Assembly (NCBI RefSeq): GCF_018500155.2
Contig: NZ_JAHBAK020000017.1
Location: 1 to 64,000 of the forward strand
DNA length: 64,000 nucleotides
Source: Polynucleobacter sp.
GTDB lineage: Bacteria; Pseudomonadota; Gammaproteobacteria; Burkholderiales; Burkholderiaceae
Reading direction: 5' to 3'
The notes under the pieces were generated by a model. It was not told the DNA's origin. It ran no database searches and saw nothing but the letters and a program-made list of their open reading frames with translations. A program made the position numbers and the translations under genes. This document shows, piece by piece, positions 8,781 to 22,674 of the stretch; positions within the stretch are counted from its first letter, which is position 1; each line of letters starts with the position of its first letter.

Positions 8781-10451
8781 ATGAGTAGCCCACAGCGCCG
8801 CCTCCTTGTTACTTCAGCCCTCCCCTATGCCAATGGTCAGATCCATATCGGCCATCTGGTTGAATACATTCAAACAGACATATGGGTGCGCTTTCAACGG
8901 ATGCGCGGTCATGAAGTGCATTACGTGGGTGCGGATGACACTCATGGCACTCCGATTATGTTGCGCGCTGAAAAAGAGGGGTTAACTCCCAAGGAGTTAA
9001 TTGCGAATGTATGGAAAGAGCACAAACGCGATTTTGATCACTTTTTGATTTCGTTTGACAACTACTACACTACAGATAGTCCTGAGAATGAACAACTTTC
9101 ACAAAGTATTTATATCAAACTCCGAGATGCAGGCTTAATTGAAAAACGTGCCATTGAACAAGCTTACGATCCAGTAAAAGAAATGTTCTTGCCAGATCGT
9201 TTCATCAAGGGAGAGTGTCCGAAGTGTGGCGCCAAAGATCAATATGGTGATAACTGTGAAAAATGTGGCGCAACATACTCTCCCACCGATCTCAAAAATC
9301 CTTTTTCAGTAGTTAGCGGCGCCACCCCCATCAAAAAGATCTCTGATCACTATTTCTTTAAATTGTCAGACCCTCGTTGCGAAGCATTTTTGCGCGAATG
9401 GACTCAGGTGAAAACACCTCTCCAGCCTGAAGCGCGCAATAAGATGAAAGAATGGGTTGGCGAGCCTGGCGAAAGCAAACTTGGTGATTGGGATATTTCT
9501 CGTGACGCCCCCTACTTTGGCTTTGAAATTCCTGATGCTCCGGGTAAGTACTTCTACGTTTGGTTAGATGCCCCGATTGGCTACTACGCTAGCTTTCTCA
9601 ATTACTGTCAAGCCAAAGGGCTGGCATTTGATGAATGGGTCAAGCCCGATACCAATACTGAGCAGTACCACTTCATTGGCAAAGATATTTTGTATTTCCA
9701 TACTTTATTCTGGCCCGCTACCCTGCAGTTTGCAGGTTATCGCACTCCGACAAACGTCTTTGCCCATGGCTTCTTAACGGTTGATGGCGAGAAAATGAGT
9801 AAGTCTCGTGGCACATTAATTTCTGCCAACAGCGTCATCGAATGTGGCTTTAACCCAGAATGGTTCCGCTACTATTTCGCCACTAAATTAAATGACAGTA
9901 TGGAAGATTTAGATTTAAATCTTCAGGATTTCGTTGCACGTGTGAATAGCGATTTATTAGGCAAGTACATCAACATTGCCAGTCGAAGTGCTGGCTTCCT
10001 AGTAAAGCGCTTTAATGGCGTAGTTTCGGATGATGCAATGAGCAATACCTTGCTCAAGGACATTGCTTCCAATAGCGAAAAAATTGCCGCACTTTATGAA
10101 GGGCGCGAGTACGCTAAAGCATTGCGCTTGATCATGGAACTTGCAGACAAGGTCAATGGGTTTGTTGATGAAAATAAACCATGGGAAATCGCCAAAGATC
10201 CTGCCAAAGAGGCTGACCTGCAAAAAGTCTGTAGCGTTACTTTGGAGGCCTTCCGCATGCTCAGCCTGTACCTCAAGCCTGTCATCCCACAAGTGGCTGC
10301 TGGTGTGGAAGCGTTTTTATCCCTAGCGCCACTGGGCTGGGAAGATATCCATACCCCACTTTCGAGCAAGAACCCGATTAAGCCTTACAAGCACCTCATG
10401 ACCAGGGTAGAAGCCCCACAAATTGAGGCTTTGCTAGCGGTCAACTTATAA
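8781..10451 (+). CDS. metG: Methionyl-tRNA synthetase
   Basis: Charges tRNA-Met. Class I signature 'HIGH' at residues 22-25 (NGQIHIGHL) and 'KMSKS' at about residues 337-341. A zinc knuckle with two C-x2-C pairs (CPKC...CEKC) lies at about residues 146-163. At 556 aa the protein ends after the anticodon-binding domain; it lacks the C-terminal EMAPII/Trbp111-like dimerisation domain found in the ~677-aa E. coli enzyme. It is divergent from fdhD across a 143-bp gap. Confidence 0.97.
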   Translation: MSSPQRRLLVTSALPYANGQIHIGHLVEYIQTDIWVRFQRMRGHEVHYVGADDTHGTPIMLRAEKEGLTPKELIANVWKEHKRDFDHFLISFDNYYTTDSPENEQLSQSIYIKLRDAGLIEKRAIEQAYDPVKEMFLPDRFIKGECPKCGAKDQYGDNCEKCGATYSPTDLKNPFSVVSGATPIKKISDHYFFKLSDPRCEAFLREWTQVKTPLQPEARNKMKEWVGEPGESKLGDWDISRDAPYFGFEIPDAPGKYFYVWLDAPIGYYASFLNYCQAKGLAFDEWVKPDTNTEQYHFIGKDILYFHTLFWPATLQFAGYRTPTNVFAHGFLTVDGEKMSKSRGTLISANSVIECGFNPEWFRYYFATKLNDSMEDLDLNLQDFVARVNSDLLGKYINIASRSAGFLVKRFNGVVSDDAMSNTLLKDIASNSEKIAALYEGREYAKALRLIMELADKVNGFVDENKPWEIAKDPAKEADLQKVCSVTLEAFRMLSLYLKPVIPQVAAGVEAFLSLAPLGWEDIHTPLSSKNPIKPYKHLMTRVEAPQIEALLAVNL

Positions 10452-10472
10452 AAAAAGGGGCTGAAAAGCACC

Positions 10473-10478
10473 TATAAT
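10473..10478 (+). promoter_or_regulatory. Candidate -10 box for the DUF3460-scpA-panC operon
   Basis: A consensus TATAAT lies 21 bp after the metG stop and about 78 bp before the DUF3460 start codon. No good -35 hexamer is seen at 16-18 bp, so this is a tentative promoter. The -10 box also sits inside a short CACC/GGTG dyad. Confidence 0.35.
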
Positions 10479-10555
10479 GGTGGTCGTAGTCCCCAGATAA
10501 CTTTTGGAATAATTTTTATAAGTTATTGAATTTATTGAGTATTTTAGGAAATACC

Positions 10556-10736
10556 ATGGCAAGATATCAGTCAGAATTCACCCAGTTCTTAAATGAACTC
10601 AAAGAAAAGAAGCCACACCTCGAGGCTGACCAACAAGCTGGTCGGGCGCTGTTATGGGACAAAGAGCCTCAAACCGTTGAAGATCAGCGTCGCGCAAAAG
10701 CAGCTAAGTTAAAACAACGCGCATACGTTTACTCGA

Positions 10737-10744
<8 letters not shown>
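10556..10744 (+). CDS. DUF3460 family protein
   Basis: Small soluble protein of 62 aa, MARYQSEFTQFLNELKEKKPHLE..., matching the betaproteobacterial DUF3460 family (conserved 'SEFTQFLNELK..KP.LE..Q..GRALLWDK'). Function is unknown. An in-frame ATG 10 codons upstream exists, but the ATG at 10556 has the better Shine-Dalgarno (TAGGA) and matches the family start. The end overlaps scpA by 8 bp, so it is translationally coupled to the condensin gene. The sequence is highly charged and probably helical. Confidence 0.88.
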
Positions 10745-12472
<1,728 letters not shown>

Positions 12473-12484
12473 AACTTCTTGGGA

Positions 12485-12688
12485 TTATTCATCCCAAGGA
12501 AACCTCTCTTTAGAGAGTTGCTCCATGATTTCGCGCTTACTCAAGGTGGAATTTTTTCTGCGAGTCTCTTCAGATGGATTGGTTGCGTTAGCTACCGACT
12601 CATTTACATCTTTTTGCCCCGCAGCTTCAGAAGGCGAATTAACACTGTTTAAATTACCTGAACTATCCTGGTTAACTTGATTGCTCAT
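12485..12688 (-). CDS. Small hydrophilic protein of unknown function
   Basis: A 67-aa reading frame convergent with panC. The first two thirds are low-complexity, rich in Asn, Ser and Glu; the last part (RRKNSTLSKREIMEQLSKERFPWDE) is charged and more conserved-looking. I do not recognise a family. An ATG at 12688 (preceded in frame by GTG) is used; the Shine-Dalgarno is poor. It lies 31 bp upstream of the formyltransferase-like gene and on the same strand. It may be real but could be a spurious frame. Confidence 0.45.
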   Translation of the reverse strand: MSNQVNQDSSGNLNSVNSPSEAAGQKDVNESVANATNPSEETRRKNSTLSKREIMEQLSKERFPWDE

Positions 12689-12719
12689 CACTATTGAATC
12701 AATTAGTCTGGCCAGTGAT

Positions 12720-13652
12720 TTACAGAGCGAAGGACTGCCCTACTTGTAGGTTCAATTCTTTAGCCAACTCGGCACCAGTCACTTTGCCGCTTGCGCCTTT
12801 TGCTTTGAGCACTTCAATCTGCCCACCATGACAAGTTACAAAGAATGAATCTAAAGTGATTTGCGTGATTTCACCTGGCTTGCCCTTTACGGCGCCAAAT
12901 GTACCTGCCACATGCTTATGGCAATCGAAGATTTGCACTTTTTGTTCACCGAATTTGGTCCAGGCACCAGGTGCTGGGTTGCAAGCACGAATCAAGTTAT
13001 AGATTTGGCTAATATGCGTCGCCCAATGAATCTGCGCAGCATTCGCATCAAACCAACCTTCATAGTTCGCCTGTGACTCATCCTGAATGAGCTCTTGGTG
13101 TTTACCCGCCACTACCAGATCTGCTGCCTCTTGTAAGGCTTGAATGCCAATCGGGAAAAGATGATCAAAATAAATTTTTCCTAATGTGTCATTAGGTCCA
13201 ATCGCTACTTCTTTTTGTAAAATCACTGCACCCTCATCTAAGCCATCAGATGGGCGGAAAATAGTTAAGCCAGTCTTCTCTTCGCCGAGTGCAATCGCCC
13301 AGTTAATAGCGCTGGGGCCGCGATACTTAGGCAAAAGTGATGGGTGATATTGAATAGTCCCATGCTTTGGAATTTTGACTAGTTCCTGAGGCACAAATTG
13401 CAAAACATAAGCCATGACGCAAATATCGGCTTGGCTATCAATCATCGCTTGTGCCGCCTCTGGGCTTTTTAGAGAAGCAAATTGCAAGGGGGTTAAACCC
13501 CTTGCAATAGCCGCTGCTTTCAGCACTTCAGGCTTTGTTGATTTGGGATTATCTGGAGGACAAAACACCGCTACTACTTCATCCCCACGGTCTAAGAATG
13601 CTTCTAACGCTGCTTTACCAAAATCAGCGCTCCCTATCAACGCAATCCGCAT
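12720..13652 (-). CDS. Formyltransferase-family protein (10-formyl-THF hydrolase/Fmt-like)
   Basis: 310-aa protein of the methionyl-tRNA formyltransferase / 10-formyltetrahydrofolate hydrolase fold. The N-terminal Rossmann-like domain (1-200) contains 'YHPSLLPKYRGPSAINWAI' near residue 103, holding the catalytic His and the SLLP...RG motif, and 'DGLDEGAVILQKEVAI' near residue 140 with the catalytic Asp. The C-terminal domain (about 205-305) is Fmt-C-like. The wording resembles the hydrolase domain of 10-formylTHF dehydrogenase more than housekeeping Fmt. It begins 1 bp after the stop of a formyl-CoA transferase paralogue, inside the oxalate cluster. I infer a role in moving or releasing the formyl group from this pathway; the substrate is unproven. 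Confidence 0.8.
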   Translation of the reverse strand: MRIALIGSADFGKAALEAFLDRGDEVVAVFCPPDNPKSTKPEVLKAAAIARGLTPLQFASLKSPEAAQAMIDSQADICVMAYVLQFVPQELVKIPKHGTIQYHPSLLPKYRGPSAINWAIALGEEKTGLTIFRPSDGLDEGAVILQKEVAIGPNDTLGKIYFDHLFPIGIQALQEAADLVVAGKHQELIQDESQANYEGWFDANAAQIHWATHISQIYNLIRACNPAPGAWTKFGEQKVQIFDCHKHVAGTFGAVKGKPGEITQITLDSFFVTCHGGQIEVLKAKGASGKVTGAELAKELNLQVGQSFAL

Positions 13653-13653
13653 A

Positions 13654-14901
13654 TTAGATTACCTTGTCGTGACGCAAAGCAATCAATTCGTCAGTGGAAT
13701 ATCCAAGCTCACTGAGAATCTCATCGGTATGCTCACCGAGCAATGGTGAACGCGTCACTTCTGTTGGGCTATCAGACATCTTGATAGGATTGCCAACCGT
13801 CAAATATTTGCCACGGATAGGATGATCTACCTCAACCACTGTACCTGTAGCACGCAATGCTGGCTCTTCCGCGATCTCTTTCATGGACAGAATTGGGCCA
13901 CATGGAATGTCATATTTATTGAGGATATCCATGACTTCGAACTTGGTCTTTGTCATTGTCCATTTTTCGATCTCGCCAAAAATTTCCATGAGATGTGGCA
14001 AGCGCGCCATTGGTGATGCGAAACGTACATCCGTAATCCAATCTTCACGGCCAATCACTTTGCAAATCGCTTCCCAAACTGGTGCCTGCACAATCACATA
14101 CATATAGGCATTAGGATCAGTTTCCCAACCTTTACATTTCACGATCCAGCCTGGCTGACCACCGCCAGAAGCATTGCCTGCGCGGGGTACTGAATCACCA
14201 AATTGGCCATTAGGGAACTGCGGATACTCTTGCATTAAGCCGTTCCGCTCAAGACGCTGCTGGTCACGCAACTTCACACGGCACAAGTTCAATACTGCAT
14301 CTTGCATCGCCGCCAATACTTTCTGACCACGGCCAGAATGGGTGCGCTGATACAGTGCAGTCACAATACCCAATGCCAGGTGCAAACCAGTACCACTATC
14401 ACCGATTTGTGCACCAGTCACCATGGGAGGGCCATCATCAAAACCAGTAGTTGATGCAGAGCCACCTGCGCATTGCGCTACGTTCTCATACACTTTGCAA
14501 TCTTCGTATGGGCCAGGGCCAAAACCTTTTACAGAGGCCATGATCATCATGGGATTGAGTTCTTGAATACGCTCCCAAGAAAAACCCATACGATCCAATG
14601 CACCAGGTGCAAAGTTTTCTACCAAAACATCGCACTCTTTGATTAAGCGTTCAAGAATTTCTTTACCCTTTTGGGTTTTGGTATTGACAGTAATGGAGCG
14701 CTTGTTATGGTTGAGCATCGTGAAATACAAGCTATCGGCATCTGGAATGTCACGTAACTGACCACGTGTTGCATCCCCTTCGCCGGATTTTTCTACCTTG
14801 ATCACATCCGCTCCAAACCAAGCGAGTAATTGAGTACAAGTTGGTCCCGATTGAACGTGCGTAAAGTCGAGGATTTTAACCCCTTCTAGTGCTTTTGCCA
14901 T
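13654..14901 (-). CDS. Formyl-CoA:oxalate CoA-transferase paralogue (class III CoA-transferase)
   Basis: 415-aa member of the CaiB-BaiF class III CoA-transferase family. It is closely similar along its whole length to the other copy at 15.5-16.8 kb. The catalytic Asp of Oxalobacter FRC (Asp169) is matched by Asp168 in IGDSGTG. The mobile glycine loop of FRC is SGGG here (residues 245-248) instead of GGGG, so activity or substrate may differ. It sits directly upstream of the formyltransferase-like gene (1-bp gap) and probably shares its transcript. Substrates other than oxalate are possible for this copy. Confidence 0.85.
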   Translation of the reverse strand: MAKALEGVKILDFTHVQSGPTCTQLLAWFGADVIKVEKSGEGDATRGQLRDIPDADSLYFTMLNHNKRSITVNTKTQKGKEILERLIKECDVLVENFAPGALDRMGFSWERIQELNPMMIMASVKGFGPGPYEDCKVYENVAQCAGGSASTTGFDDGPPMVTGAQIGDSGTGLHLALGIVTALYQRTHSGRGQKVLAAMQDAVLNLCRVKLRDQQRLERNGLMQEYPQFPNGQFGDSVPRAGNASGGGQPGWIVKCKGWETDPNAYMYVIVQAPVWEAICKVIGREDWITDVRFASPMARLPHLMEIFGEIEKWTMTKTKFEVMDILNKYDIPCGPILSMKEIAEEPALRATGTVVEVDHPIRGKYLTVGNPIKMSDSPTEVTRSPLLGEHTDEILSELGYSTDELIALRHDKVI

Positions 14902-14976
14902 GATTTAAGTCCTAATAAGAATGAAAATTTTGAATTGGTTCGATTTTAACAGCGAGGAATGCTGAAAAATGAGGCA

Positions 14977-14993
14977 TGCCCAATTTTTGGGCA
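14977..14993 (-). terminator. Putative terminator of the PAS gene
   Basis: A perfect 6-bp stem TGCCCA/TGGGCA with a 5-nt loop lies about 50 bp after the PAS-gene stop on the minus strand; a T-rich stretch (TCATTTTT) follows a few bases later. It would separate the PAS gene from the downstream CoA-transferase paralogue. Confidence 0.5.
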
Positions 14994-15041
14994 CTGGCTT
15001 CTGCAAAGCCTTGATTGATCGAGGATAGAAACTAGATGAGG

Positions 15042-15470
15042 CTAAGTCTGCGGATTTTCAAGGTCAGCCAGTCGCCTTTTTAAGGCCCGCTCTTGCGCAA
15101 AACGCTCGGTCTCATCACGAATGACTGCCACCACACCATTGGGTTTTTGGTTGGCATCAAAAAGCATCCCTACCGTAAATGCAATCGACAAAGTACTACC
15201 ATTCTTATGCTTAGCCGGCACCTTCAGTAAGGAGGTTCCATAGCGGGTCGTTCCGGTTTCCATCGATTTGCTATAACCCTCGCTATGCCGCTGACGTTGC
15301 CGCTCGGGAACGATCAGATCCAGAGTGTGGCTTAGCGCCTCTGCTTCAGAATAGCCAAAAATTCGGGTGGCAGCAGGATTCCATAAAACGATTTTTTCTT
15401 GCGCATCAGCAACAATGATGGCATCGCCAACACATTCAACAAGTTGCAGCAAATCAACAGAAGTTTTCAT
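15042..15470 (-). CDS. Stand-alone PAS domain protein
   Basis: A 142-aa protein made almost entirely of one PAS domain (about residues 5-125: 'LVECVGDAIIVADAQEKIVLWNPAATRIFGYSEAEAL', 'RYGTSLLKVPAKHKNGSTLSIAFTVGML', 'VVAVIRDETERFAQERAL') with a short helical tail and no output domain. The open frame extends 51 codons upstream through a transcription terminator, so the ATG at 15470 is the sensible start. Located between the two formyl-CoA transferase genes, it is a candidate redox/ligand sensor acting through a partner; which one is not evident. Confidence 0.82.
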   Translation of the reverse strand: MKTSVDLLQLVECVGDAIIVADAQEKIVLWNPAATRIFGYSEAEALSHTLDLIVPERQRQRHSEGYSKSMETGTTRYGTSLLKVPAKHKNGSTLSIAFTVGMLFDANQKPNGVVAVIRDETERFAQERALKRRLADLENPQT

Positions 15471-15486
15471 AGGATCAGATGATGGA

Positions 15487-15515
15487 ATAAAAAAGGCGCC
15501 CACTAGGAGCGCCTT
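15487..15515 (-). terminator. Rho-independent terminator after frc
   Basis: Minus-strand hairpin with arms AAGGCGC and GCGCCTT (15493-15515) followed by a run of six to eight T's. It lies 26 bp after the frc stop and upstream of the PAS start, so oxc-frc transcription should end here. Confidence 0.88.
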
Positions 15516-15540
15516 AAAGTCATTACTATAGTTGTCGTTA

Positions 15541-16791
15541 TTAAACTGCTTTGGCAGCGTGTAGCTTGGCAATCTCTTCTTTGCCATAACCAAGATCAGC
15601 CAATACTTCATCAGTATGCTCACCCAAAACAGGTGATGGCTTCACTTCAATCTGCAAATCAGAGAACTTGATTGGGCTACCAATTGTTAAGTATTTACCA
15701 CGCACTTTGTGGTCAACTTCAACAATAGAACCGCTCTTACGCAAGTCTGGTGATTCAGCCAATTCTTTCATTGAGAGAACTGGTGAGCAAGGAATGTCGA
15801 ACTTACGCAAAATATCTACTGCCTCATACTTAGTCTTATCTTTGAGCCAATCTTCAATTGTGGCGAAGATATCAAAAATCTTGTCTTGACGAGCTTCAGC
15901 AGTCATATAAGCTGGATCGGTTGCCCACTCTGGTTTACCCAAAGCCTTGGTAATTGGCTCCCAAGCATGGCCTTGAATTGTGAAATAAATGTAAGCATTT
16001 GGATCAGTTTCCCAACCTTTACATTTCAACACCCAACCTGGCTGACCGCCACCACCAGCGTTACCACCACGTGGCACTACATCAGAGAATGAACCGTGAG
16101 GATATTGTGGGTACTCTTCCAAGTAACCCACTTTGTCCAAACGTTGTTGGTCGCGCAATTTCACACGGCACAAGTTCAATACAGCGTCTTGCATTGAGCA
16201 AGATACTTTTTGGCCTTTGCCGGTTTTTTGACGCTGCATCAATGCAGTCAAGATACCAATTGCTAAATGCATACCAGTATTGGAGTCACCCAACGCAGCA
16301 GCAGAAACAGTTGGAGGGCCGTCCCAGAAACCCGTTGTTGAAGCAGCGCCGCCAGCACACTGCGCTACGTTCTCGTATACCTTCAAATCTTCATATGAAT
16401 GGCCATCGCTAAAGCCTTTTACAGATGCCAAAATCATCTTTGGATTGAGCTCTTGAATACGCTTCCAAGAAAAGCCCATACGATCCAAGGCGCCTGGACC
16501 AAAGTTCTCCACCATGACGTCAGAAACCTTGATCATTTTTTCAAGAACTTCTTTTCCTTCTGGAGTCTTAGTATCCAAAGTCAAAGAGCGCTTGTTACCG
16601 TTGAGCATAGTGAAGTACAAAGCATCAGCACCAGGAATATCACGCAACTGACTACGTGTTACGTCGCCCGCACCAGGACGCTCAACCTTGATAACGTCTG
16701 CGCCATAAAAGCCCAAGAGCTGGGTACATGCAGGGCCTGCTTGTACGTGTGTAAAGTCAATGATACGAATGCCGTCTAGTGGTTTAGTCAT
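15541..16791 (-). CDS. frc: Formyl-CoA:oxalate CoA-transferase
   Basis: Transfers CoA from formyl-CoA to oxalate, giving oxalyl-CoA for decarboxylation. The 416-aa protein has the catalytic Asp169 in ALGDSNTG at exactly the Oxalobacter FRC number, and the flexible tetraglycine loop ([11 protein letters not shown], about residues 243-253) that protects FRC intermediates. It lies 49 bp downstream of oxc and ends at a strong terminator, so oxc-frc form the core operon. It is the better formyl-CoA transferase candidate of the two copies because the glycine loop is intact. Confidence 0.93.
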   Translation of the reverse strand: MTKPLDGIRIIDFTHVQAGPACTQLLGFYGADVIKVERPGAGDVTRSQLRDIPGADALYFTMLNGNKRSLTLDTKTPEGKEVLEKMIKVSDVMVENFGPGALDRMGFSWKRIQELNPKMILASVKGFSDGHSYEDLKVYENVAQCAGGAASTTGFWDGPPTVSAAALGDSNTGMHLAIGILTALMQRQKTGKGQKVSCSMQDAVLNLCRVKLRDQQRLDKVGYLEEYPQYPHGSFSDVVPRGGNAGGGGQPGWVLKCKGWETDPNAYIYFTIQGHAWEPITKALGKPEWATDPAYMTAEARQDKIFDIFATIEDWLKDKTKYEAVDILRKFDIPCSPVLSMKELAESPDLRKSGSIVEVDHKVRGKYLTIGSPIKFSDLQIEVKPSPVLGEHTDEVLADLGYGKEEIAKLHAAKAV

Positions 16792-16840
16792 ATTGGTTTC
16801 TCCTTAAGTCTTTCTTTTTTACTTCAAAGTTAATCTTGAA

Positions 16841-18550
16841 TTACTTCTTCGCAGCTGCTGTGGATGGATTTAAGTTTGTTAAACGTCCACTTTCAGTACC
16901 TGCAGTCTCATCAATAACAGCATTAATGAGGGCTGGTTTACCGGCAGCAATGGCTTCTGTTAACGCTGCTTCCAATTCTGCTGGAGTAGTCACGTAATAG
17001 CCCACTCCACCAAATGCTTCAATCATCTTGTCATAACGTGCGTCTTTTACAAAAACGGTTGGCGCAACATCAGCGCCACCTGTTGGATTGACGTCAGTAC
17101 CGCGATACACGCCGTTGTTATTAAATATCACAGTAGTAATTGGTAGCTTGTAGCGGCAAACCGTTTCCAGCTCCATGCCACTAAAGCCAAACGCACTATC
17201 ACCCTCAACCGCTACGGTAGGCAAGCCACTGGTGACAGCAGCACCAATCGCATAGCCCATTCCGATACCCATAATGCCCCAAGTGCCTGAGTCAAAACGC
17301 TTGCGTGGCTTATACATATCCACAATAGCGCGGCAGTAATCCAGAGTATTCGCGCCTTCGTTTACTAAATTGACATCTGGATTTTTCTTGATCACATCAC
17401 GAATCACACGCAATGCGCCATGGAAATTCATAGGGCTTGCTTCTTTGGCCAAAGTCTCGGCCATCTTCGCCATATTCTTTTCTTTTTTCTCATTAACAGC
17501 ATTAATCCATTCGGCGCTTGGCTTAGGAACAGAAGCAATGCCTTTGAGCAATTCACCTACGCAAGAACCCACATCACCAATCAATGGTGCAGCAATTTGC
17601 ACGTTGCTATCCACTTCATTGGCCTGAATATCAATTTGAATGAACTTCTTAGGATCTTTGCCCCATGTTTTTCCTTTTCCATGAGCAAGCAACCAGTTCA
17701 AACGCGCACCGACCAACATCACTGCATCAGCTTCTGCCAACACAAATGAACGTGCGGCAGATGCAGACTGCGGATGATTATCTGGCAACAAACCTTTTGC
17801 CATAGACATAGGCAAGTAAGGAATGCCAGATTTTTCAATCAGATCACGAATTTCTCTATCTGCTTGTGCATAAGCAGCGCCTTTACCCAACAAAATTAAT
17901 GGGCGCTTAGCATTCTTCAGAACATCTAAGGCACGCGCTACCGCATCAGCGGCAGGGATTTGACGAGGTACAGGATCAATTACCTTAAAGATCGATTTTT
18001 TAGCTTCTTCAACAGGCATTGTTTGGCTGAGCAACTGTGCAGGCAAATCGAGATAAACACCGCCTGGGCGACCAGAAACTGCCGCACGAATTGCGCGAGC
18101 AAAACCAATCCCAATATCTTCGATGTGATTAATTCTGTATGCCGCTTTGCAATAAGGTTTTGCTGCATTGAGCTGATCCATCTCTTCATAGTCGCCCTGC
18201 TGCAAATCCACAATTTCACGTTCGCTTGAACCAGAAATCAAAATCATTGGGAAACAATTCACTGTTGCATTTGCTAACGCAGTCAATCCATTTAAGAAGC
18301 CTGGTGCAGATACCGTCATACAGATGCCAGGCTTTTGCGTCATGTAACCCGCGATCGCTGCAGCATTACCTGCATGCTGCTCATGACGAAAGCCAATAAA
18401 ACGCATGCCCTCGGCTTGAGCAAGACGACACAAGTCGGTAATCGGAATACCAACTAAGCCAAAAATGGTGTTGAGGTCATTTGCTTTTAAAGCATCAATG
18501 ACCAAATGGAAGCCATCAGTTAATTGAGTGTTTTGGTTTTCTGTTGTCAT
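16841..18550 (-). CDS. oxc: Oxalyl-CoA decarboxylase (ThDP-dependent)
   Basis: Decarboxylates oxalyl-CoA to formyl-CoA and CO2. At 569 aa it equals the size of Oxalobacter Oxc. The N-terminal ThDP PYR domain carries the conserved Glu in '[18 protein letters not shown]' near residue 56. The C-terminal PP domain has the ThDP motif starting '[18 protein letters not shown]' and ending 'NNNGVYRG' near residue 480. It is transcribed together with frc. Upstream lie a 210-bp gap with an FNR-like palindrome and a Crp/Fnr regulator gene on the same strand. Confidence 0.95.
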   Translation of the reverse strand: MTTENQNTQLTDGFHLVIDALKANDLNTIFGLVGIPITDLCRLAQAEGMRFIGFRHEQHAGNAAAIAGYMTQKPGICMTVSAPGFLNGLTALANATVNCFPMILISGSSEREIVDLQQGDYEEMDQLNAAKPYCKAAYRINHIEDIGIGFARAIRAAVSGRPGGVYLDLPAQLLSQTMPVEEAKKSIFKVIDPVPRQIPAADAVARALDVLKNAKRPLILLGKGAAYAQADREIRDLIEKSGIPYLPMSMAKGLLPDNHPQSASAARSFVLAEADAVMLVGARLNWLLAHGKGKTWGKDPKKFIQIDIQANEVDSNVQIAAPLIGDVGSCVGELLKGIASVPKPSAEWINAVNEKKEKNMAKMAETLAKEASPMNFHGALRVIRDVIKKNPDVNLVNEGANTLDYCRAIVDMYKPRKRFDSGTWGIMGIGMGYAIGAAVTSGLPTVAVEGDSAFGFSGMELETVCRYKLPITTVIFNNNGVYRGTDVNPTGGADVAPTVFVKDARYDKMIEAFGGVGYYVTTPAELEAALTEAIAAGKPALINAVIDETAGTESGRLTNLNPSTAAAKK

Positions 18551-18703
18551 AAATTTTTATGTGAACTGTTTGTCGCCACCAAATAGGATGGTTATTACAG
18601 TTTAGCTTTCGCTAGTGTCTCCATTTGAAGTTATACATTGCTCTACGGGTTTTTGCCCCGCTTAGGCTGAGAAGAATATTAGGCTTGGGGTGGGGGTTCA
18701 TCA

Positions 18704-18717
18704 TTGACTTCGGTCAA
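18704..18717. promoter_or_regulatory. FNR/CRP-type palindrome upstream of oxc
   Basis: A perfect inverted repeat TTGAC-N4-GTCAA, close to the FNR consensus TTGAT-N4-ATCAA, lies 154 bp upstream of the oxc start codon and 43 bp after the stop of the Crp/Fnr gene. That regulator has an E-T-L-S-R recognition helix, the type which contacts TTGA half-sites. I infer that it is the operator through which this regulator controls the oxalate operon. Confidence 0.6.
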
Positions 18718-18760
18718 TTTCCCCCTAAATTCGCTTACCCCATTAGGCAAGCTGGCTAAC

Positions 18761-19378
18761 TTAGATAAATAGCTCTTTATGCTTAGACTTGAGGCGGCTA
18801 AGGGTCTCAGGAGACAGGTTTAGATAGGCAGCGAGCTCCTTCTTGGGAAGCAACTCAAACAAGTCCTCATATTTACGCAAAAACCGCTCCACCCGGCCTG
18901 GGGCATCGAGCATATGCAAGGTAATGGTGTGGGCCATGATTTCGCTCATCAGGCGCATCACTTCGAACTCAAAGGCCTCTTTGAGAAGCTTATGCTCATC
19001 CAGAAATTCCGCCCACTTCTTCAGAGGCATTCTTGCCACCCTTGCCTTGGTTACTGAGGCAATACTGTAAGGGGCTGCGGTCTTGAGCCGCCAGGCGGCA
19101 TAGCTGGTTTCGATATCTTTTTCGATAGCAAAGCGCAGAATCATCTCTTTGGCATCTGCACTAGACACGATCCGCTTGAGGATTCCATCAAGGACAAAAT
19201 ACTGCTCCATTTGATGGTCGCCTTGGTGGAGCAGAATTTCTGATTTTTTGAGGTCTGAGATCTCTAAATGCCGCTCTAACTCCGCCATGACTGTTGGATC
19301 TAGACTTTGAAGCACACAGTTTTGGCGCAACTGAAGTCGAATCAGGTTTTTTTCGGGGTGCTTATCTAATACGGTCAT
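18761..19378 (-). CDS. Crp/Fnr-family transcriptional regulator
   Basis: 205-aa regulator with an N-terminal cyclic-nucleotide-binding-type beta-roll (about residues 20-125, 'LKKSEILLHQGDHQMEQYFVLDGILKRI'), a dimerisation helix, and a C-terminal HTH ('LPKKELAAYLNLSPETLSRLKSKHKELF', residues 177-204). The recognition helix motif E-T-x-S-R is FNR-like. Only one cysteine is present, so an FNR-type iron-sulfur cluster is unlikely; the effector is unknown. The frame is open 32 codons further upstream, but the ATG at 19378 has a GAAGGA sequence just before it. It lies directly upstream of oxc and is its likely regulator. Confidence 0.88.
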   Translation of the reverse strand: MTVLDKHPEKNLIRLQLRQNCVLQSLDPTVMAELERHLEISDLKKSEILLHQGDHQMEQYFVLDGILKRIVSSADAKEMILRFAIEKDIETSYAAWRLKTAAPYSIASVTKARVARMPLKKWAEFLDEHKLLKEAFEFEVMRLMSEIMAHTITLHMLDAPGRVERFLRKYEDLFELLPKKELAAYLNLSPETLSRLKSKHKELFI

Positions 19379-19483
19379 GAATCCTTCATCCTCAGCCTTA
19401 TATTGTAGGCTTTTTTGCACCAAAAAAGGGTGCAAAAACGGGCTGACACCAAGGCATTTTTTGCAATGCAACAATGATACTCC

Positions 19484-22284
<2,801 letters not shown>

Positions 22285-22365
22285 TTGGTATACCTAAAGA
22301 ATGATTCCCTAGCCAAATTCCCTGTTAGCTAGAATCTTTGGAATACGCTCAATGAGTATGCAAAT

Positions 22366-22387
22366 AAAACTTCACCAGATTGTGAAG
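22366..22387 (-). terminator. Probable expression-platform terminator of the cobalamin riboswitch
   Basis: On the minus strand, arms CTTCAC and GTGAAG enclose a 6-nt loop and are followed by TTTTATTT. It lies between the riboswitch aptamer and the btuB start, about 80 bp before the ATG, the right place for a ligand-controlled intrinsic terminator. Control by premature termination is inferred; sequestering of the ribosome site is the alternative. Confidence 0.65.
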
Positions 22388-22430
22388 CACTATCGACATG
22401 CAAAGACCCACGTTGCAGATTCCACCTATC

Positions 22431-22606
22431 AAGGCCGGTATCCGGGCTGAAGAATCTAGGAGCCTGGCCTTCCCATGTCAAAGCGACACAGTGGCGATTC
22501 AAACTCTTTGCCCACACTATATGGGCATTCTCTTACCGTTGCGGGGACAGCGCACGTTTGGTTAGTGCTTCCCGTTTAACTCTGATAAAGGCTTATCAGA
22601 GCACCT
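22431..22606 (-). ncRNA. Cobalamin (AdoCbl-type) riboswitch upstream of btuB
   Basis: The btuB leader on the minus strand contains the ordered conserved blocks of the cobalamin riboswitch. These are GGTGC at the 5' side (22601-22605), TTAAACGGGAAGC, the core GCTGTCCCCGCAACGGTAA (22533-22551), the B12-box half GCCACTG (22489-22495) with GGGAAGGC (22467-22474), and the 3' block GCCCGGATACCGGCC (22433-22447). A CTCTGATAA/TTATCAGAG stem forms one of the internal helices. Cobalamin binding is expected to switch btuB off. A short open frame across this RNA on the same strand is not coding. Confidence 0.93.
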
Positions 22607-22674
22607 TGATGCCATGATTATAAGGCATCAGGTAGCTGCTACCCGGGCTTGTGCCCAGGGATCGCCAATTTAAA

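Noticed and set aside
12485-12691. Possibility that the panC-convergent small frame is the end of a larger broken gene
   Set aside because: No extension of similarity in any frame was seen in the neighbouring bases; left as a low-confidence small gene instead.
15999-16779. Long open frames antisense to frc (137 and 126 codons)
   Set aside because: They lie wholly opposite a clearly conserved CoA-transferase gene, show no recognisable domain, and have low-complexity amino-acid use typical of shadow frames.
22329-22517. 62-codon open frame upstream of btuB
   Set aside because: It overlaps the cobalamin riboswitch, whose RNA motifs fully explain the conservation.
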